Positions 61,666 to 64,000 of a DNA stretch of 64,000 nucleotides are shown here, one piece after another (within the stretch, counting starts at the first letter, position 1; every line of letters begins with the position of its first letter). This DNA is from Micromonospora cabrerizensis (GTDB taxonomy: Bacteria > Actinomycetota > Actinomycetes > Mycobacteriales > Micromonosporaceae): assembly GCF_022230955.1 (NCBI RefSeq), contig NZ_JAKKFI010000034.1, positions 1-64,000 of the forward strand, given 5' to 3'. The notes beneath the pieces are model-generated. The model was not told where the DNA came from, did no database searches, and worked only from the letters and a program-made list of their open reading frames with translations. A program made the position numbers and the translations under genes.

Positions 61666-61679
61666 GATCTCGGCCGTGG

Positions 61680-62237
61680 TCAGGCGGCCGTGCACTGCAC
61701 TTCGCGGCTGAGGCGGGTGGGGTGCGTCTGCGGCACGGACAGTGGCGCGGCCGCCGCCGACGGGGCGTGCGGGTCGAGCCAGACCCGAACGGCCGGCCGG
61801 CCCGGAGCGACACCCGGGACGCCGGTGACCTGATGCTCGCGGCGGGTCAGCATGGCCACGTCGACGGTGAACTCGAACAGACGCCAGTCGACCTGCGGCT
61901 CTGCCCGGGCGCTCTGCGCCAGGTGCGCGACCCGGAGCGGATCGGTCACCGGACGAGCGCGCCCCGCCACGTAGGCCTCGTCGTCGCTCTCCTCCGGAGG
62001 AAACGAGTGCAGCGCGTAGCGGCCGTCGCGTTCGAGGTCGCGGCGTTTCGGAGAGTCGATGATGAAGCAGAACAGACCCTCGTCCGTGATGACCGGGGAG
62101 ACCGGGTGAACCCGGGGACCCCCGTCGGCGCGGACCGTGGCCAGGTAGCCGAAGCCTGGCCCGTACTGCTGGAGGAGAACGCGGATCCCGTCGGCGAGGC
62201 GGGGCTCGTCGGCGGCGAATTCGGACCAGGAAGCCAT
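61680..62237 (-). CDS. Pyridoxamine 5'-phosphate oxidase-like flavin/F420-binding protein
   Basis: This 185-residue split-barrel protein has [47 protein letters not shown] and a later [13 protein letters not shown]. This fits the PPOX superfamily, whose actinobacterial members often bind F420 or haem. The C-terminal extension of 45 residues or so is Pro/Ala-rich. The start is ATG at 62237. The substrate is unknown. It is divergent from dcd, with 99 bases between the starts. Confidence 0.85.
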   Translation of the reverse strand: MASWSEFAADEPRLADGIRVLLQQYGPGFGYLATVRADGGPRVHPVSPVITDEGLFCFIIDSPKRRDLERDGRYALHSFPPEESDDEAYVAGRARPVTDPLRVAHLAQSARAEPQVDWRLFEFTVDVAMLTRREHQVTGVPGVAPGRPAVRVWLDPHAPSAAAAPLSVPQTHPTRLSREVQCTAA

Positions 62238-62336
62238 GCGGACATTCTATCGAACAAATGTACGAGCAGCGACCTCGACGCGCTGGTCATCGGCACCGAA
62301 TCCGGGCACTTTCGGCAACGCGGCTATGGTGGTCCG

Positions 62337-62915
62337 ATGCTGCTCTCCGACCGCGACCTGGTCTCCGAGATCAAGGCCGGCACGCTGGGCCTTGAGCCGT
62401 TCGAGCCCACCCTGGTCCAACCCTCCAGCATCGACGTCCGACTCGACCGGCTGTTCCGGGTCTTCAACAACCACCTCTACACCCACATCGATCCGGCGAT
62501 GCAGCAGGACGACCTGACCTCGGCGGTGGAGGTGCCCGACGGCGAGCCGTTCGTGCTGCACCCGGGCGAGTTCGTGCTGGCCTCGACGCTGGAGGTCATC
62601 TCGCTGGGCGACCAGCTCGCGGGCCGGCTGGAAGGCAAGAGTTCCCTGGGCCGGCTCGGGCTGCTCACGCACTCGACCGCCGGCTTCATCGACCCGGGCT
62701 TCTCCGGTCACGTGACGCTGGAGCTCTCCAACGTGGCGAACCTGCCGATCACCCTCTGGCCGGGCATGAAGATCGGGCAGCTCTGCATCTTCCGCCTCTC
62801 CTCGCCGGCCGAGCACCCGTACGGCTCGGTGGTCTACGGCTCGCGTTACCAGGGCCAGCGGGGCCCCACGCCCAGCCGCGCCTGGCAGCACTGGCGCACC
62901 TGGCCCACCCGCTGA
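62337..62915 (+). CDS. dcd: dCTP deaminase
   Basis: This 192-residue enzyme converts dCTP to dUTP (or, in bifunctional forms, to dUMP). The motifs are [40 protein letters not shown] with the catalytic Glu/Ser region, [13 protein letters not shown] and [16 protein letters not shown] at 62337 lies only 7 bases after a TATGGT -10-like hexamer, so the mRNA may be leaderless. A perfect 17-bp terminator follows the gene. The length matches the trimeric family. Confidence 0.96.
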   Translation: MLLSDRDLVSEIKAGTLGLEPFEPTLVQPSSIDVRLDRLFRVFNNHLYTHIDPAMQQDDLTSAVEVPDGEPFVLHPGEFVLASTLEVISLGDQLAGRLEGKSSLGRLGLLTHSTAGFIDPGFSGHVTLELSNVANLPITLWPGMKIGQLCIFRLSSPAEHPYGSVVYGSRYQGQRGPTPSRAWQHWRTWPTR

Positions 62916-62940
62916 CGGGCTGAGGCACGACGGCCAGACG

Positions 62941-62978
62941 ACGAGGGCCCGCCGCGACGGATCGCGGCGGGCCCTCGT
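62941..62978. terminator. Bidirectional terminator after dcd
   Basis: A perfect 17-bp stem with a 4-base loop lies between the convergent dcd and NlpC/P60 genes. Confidence 0.85.
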
Positions 62979-62990
62979 GGTCACCCGGGA

Positions 62991-63968
62991 TCAGCCGGGG
63001 CGGCCGTAGCTGTGGATCGGGCCGTCGTCGACCTTCTTCATCTTGACCGGCTGGCCGGCCTGTGAGGCGTGCACCACCCAGCCGTTGCCGACGTACATGC
63101 CGACGTGATGGATGTCGCTGTAGTAGAAGACCAGGTCGCCGGGGCGCAGGTCGCCCTTGCTGACGTCCTTGGTGACGCGGCTCTGCTGGGCGGCGTTGTG
63201 CGGCAACGACACACCGGCCTTCGCCCAGGCGGCCAGCATCAGCCCGGAGCAGTCGTACGAGTTCGGGCCCTCGGCACCCCACACGTAGGGCTTGCCGATC
63301 TGGGCGCAGGCGAACTTGACCGCCGTGCCCGCAGCGCCGCCGGGATAGCTGGCGGGGCAGGGCGCCGGACGCAGCGGGCCGCCGCCCCCGTTGCCGTACA
63401 CCTTGAGGCGCAGCTTCTGTAGCCGGTCGATCTCTTCGTTGATCTGCTTCTTCTTGGCCGCCAACTGGGCCTCGGTGCGGGTCAGCTGGGCCACCATCTC
63501 GTCCAGCGGCGCCTTCTGCGCGGCCAGCTCGTCGCGCAGGTCGGCCACCTCGCGGACGTCCTGCTGCTGGTTGTGCGCGAACCGGTCGAGCATTTCGAGC
63601 TGGCTGACCACCTCGCTGGGCGACCGGCTGCCGAGCATCGCGTTGACGGTCGAGACGGTCTCACCCTTGTACGCGCGCACGGCCAGGGCGCTGACCTTGT
63701 CCATCGCGGCGTCGACCTGCCGCTCGAGTGGGGCGATGCGGGCGGCCAGCGCGTCCGCCTGCTTGCGCTTGACGGCGAGGTCGGCCCGGGTGGCGTTGTG
63801 CCGTTCGATGATCGGTTCGAGCGTGTTCCAGTCGGCGTCGATCTGGCGCTCGATCTCGGCGACGGACGGGTCGGCGTGGGCGGCCGTGGCGCTGCCCGTC
63901 AGGACGACGGCGACGCCGACCAGTGCGGCGAGAGCAGTGGTGAAGCGGGACCAGCGTGGGCGCGGCAC
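62991..63968 (-). CDS. NlpC/P60 (C40) peptidoglycan endopeptidase, RipA-like architecture
   Basis: This 325-residue exported protein has a signal peptide ending near AHADP (residue 33), a long coiled-coil region (about 35-190) and a Gly/Pro linker. The C-terminal NlpC/P60 domain has catalytic Cys240 in NSYDCSGLM, His288 in DIHHVGMYVGNG and His300 in WVVHASQ. Such enzymes cut peptide stems between D-Glu and mDAP during division, and the coiled coil restrains them. The start is GTG at 63968, 32 bases from the window edge, so an upstream start or a regulatory leader (c-di-AMP riboswitches are common at such genes) cannot be seen. Confidence 0.92.
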   Translation of the reverse strand: MPRPRWSRFTTALAALVGVAVVLTGSATAAHADPSVAEIERQIDADWNTLEPIIERHNATRADLAVKRKQADALAARIAPLERQVDAAMDKVSALAVRAYKGETVSTVNAMLGSRSPSEVVSQLEMLDRFAHNQQQDVREVADLRDELAAQKAPLDEMVAQLTRTEAQLAAKKKQINEEIDRLQKLRLKVYGNGGGGPLRPAPCPASYPGGAAGTAVKFACAQIGKPYVWGAEGPNSYDCSGLMLAAWAKAGVSLPHNAAQQSRVTKDVSKGDLRPGDLVFYYSDIHHVGMYVGNGWVVHASQAGQPVKMKKVDDGPIHSYGRPG

Positions 63969-64000
63969 GATCGACGGCGGGACGGCGAGAGCCGACCGCT

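Overview
The window is very GC-rich, densely coded actinobacterial chromosome. Gene content and order point to the Micromonosporaceae (Micromonospora or a close relative): a small SigE-family sigma factor, DUF6458 and DUF3151 proteins, an LppU/SCO3897-type protein, an HspR-controlled dnaK operon, an F420-dependent luciferase-like enzyme and a FadE5-like acyl-CoA dehydrogenase. The genus is inferred from recognised families, not measured. There is no prophage, insertion sequence, CRISPR array or biosynthetic cluster. It reads as core chromosome with a few regulatory and cell-envelope islands.

1-12.6 kb: the window opens inside a ParA/MinD-like ATPase with a proline-rich head. Then come DUF3151, a LOG-family protein, class II fructose-bisphosphate aldolase and a holin-like membrane protein. 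At 5.4-10.4 kb two paralogous LPXTG surface proteins bracket an operon of a SigE-family sigma factor and a membrane LytR-CpsA-Psr protein. DedA, an ArsR regulator and orotate phosphoribosyltransferase follow.

12.6-24 kb: a short-chain dehydrogenase, two related four-helix membrane proteins with repeat-rich tails, DUF4178, clpB with an HspR-type operator, a divergent TetR/epoxide hydrolase pair, and a KhtT/KhtU-like K+/H+ antiporter pair.

24-35.6 kb: the dnaK-grpE-dnaJ-hspR operon on the minus strand, with a promoter overlapped by a HAIR operator. Divergent to it is a translationally coupled pair of membrane GTPases. A conserved hypothetical protein, a PAP2-like membrane protein and a Pro/Thr-rich exported protein follow.

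36-48 kb: a three-gene 2-oxoacid dehydrogenase operon (E1 alpha, E1 beta, E2, no E3), a 45-residue microprotein, a 906-residue LppU-like protein with a long disordered head, a thioredoxin-NHL fusion, and the 5-oxoprolinase genes pxpB-pxpC-pxpA.

48-64 kb: a hemolysin III family protein, two DUF6458 paralogues around a SixA-type phosphatase, a FadE5-like acyl-CoA dehydrogenase, a SpoIIE-type phosphatase whose start is unclear, an RlpA-like protein, several small enzymes, a membrane protein plus winged-helix regulator operon, tRNA-Gly(CCC), a frameshifted gene remnant, dCTP deaminase and an NlpC/P60 endopeptidase.

Most convergent gene ends carry long GC-rich hairpins. Four unusually long palindromic elements (16321, 20939, 48939, 61521) are better explained as dispersed repeats than as simple terminators. 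Two of them share sequence and a 34-9-34 geometry.
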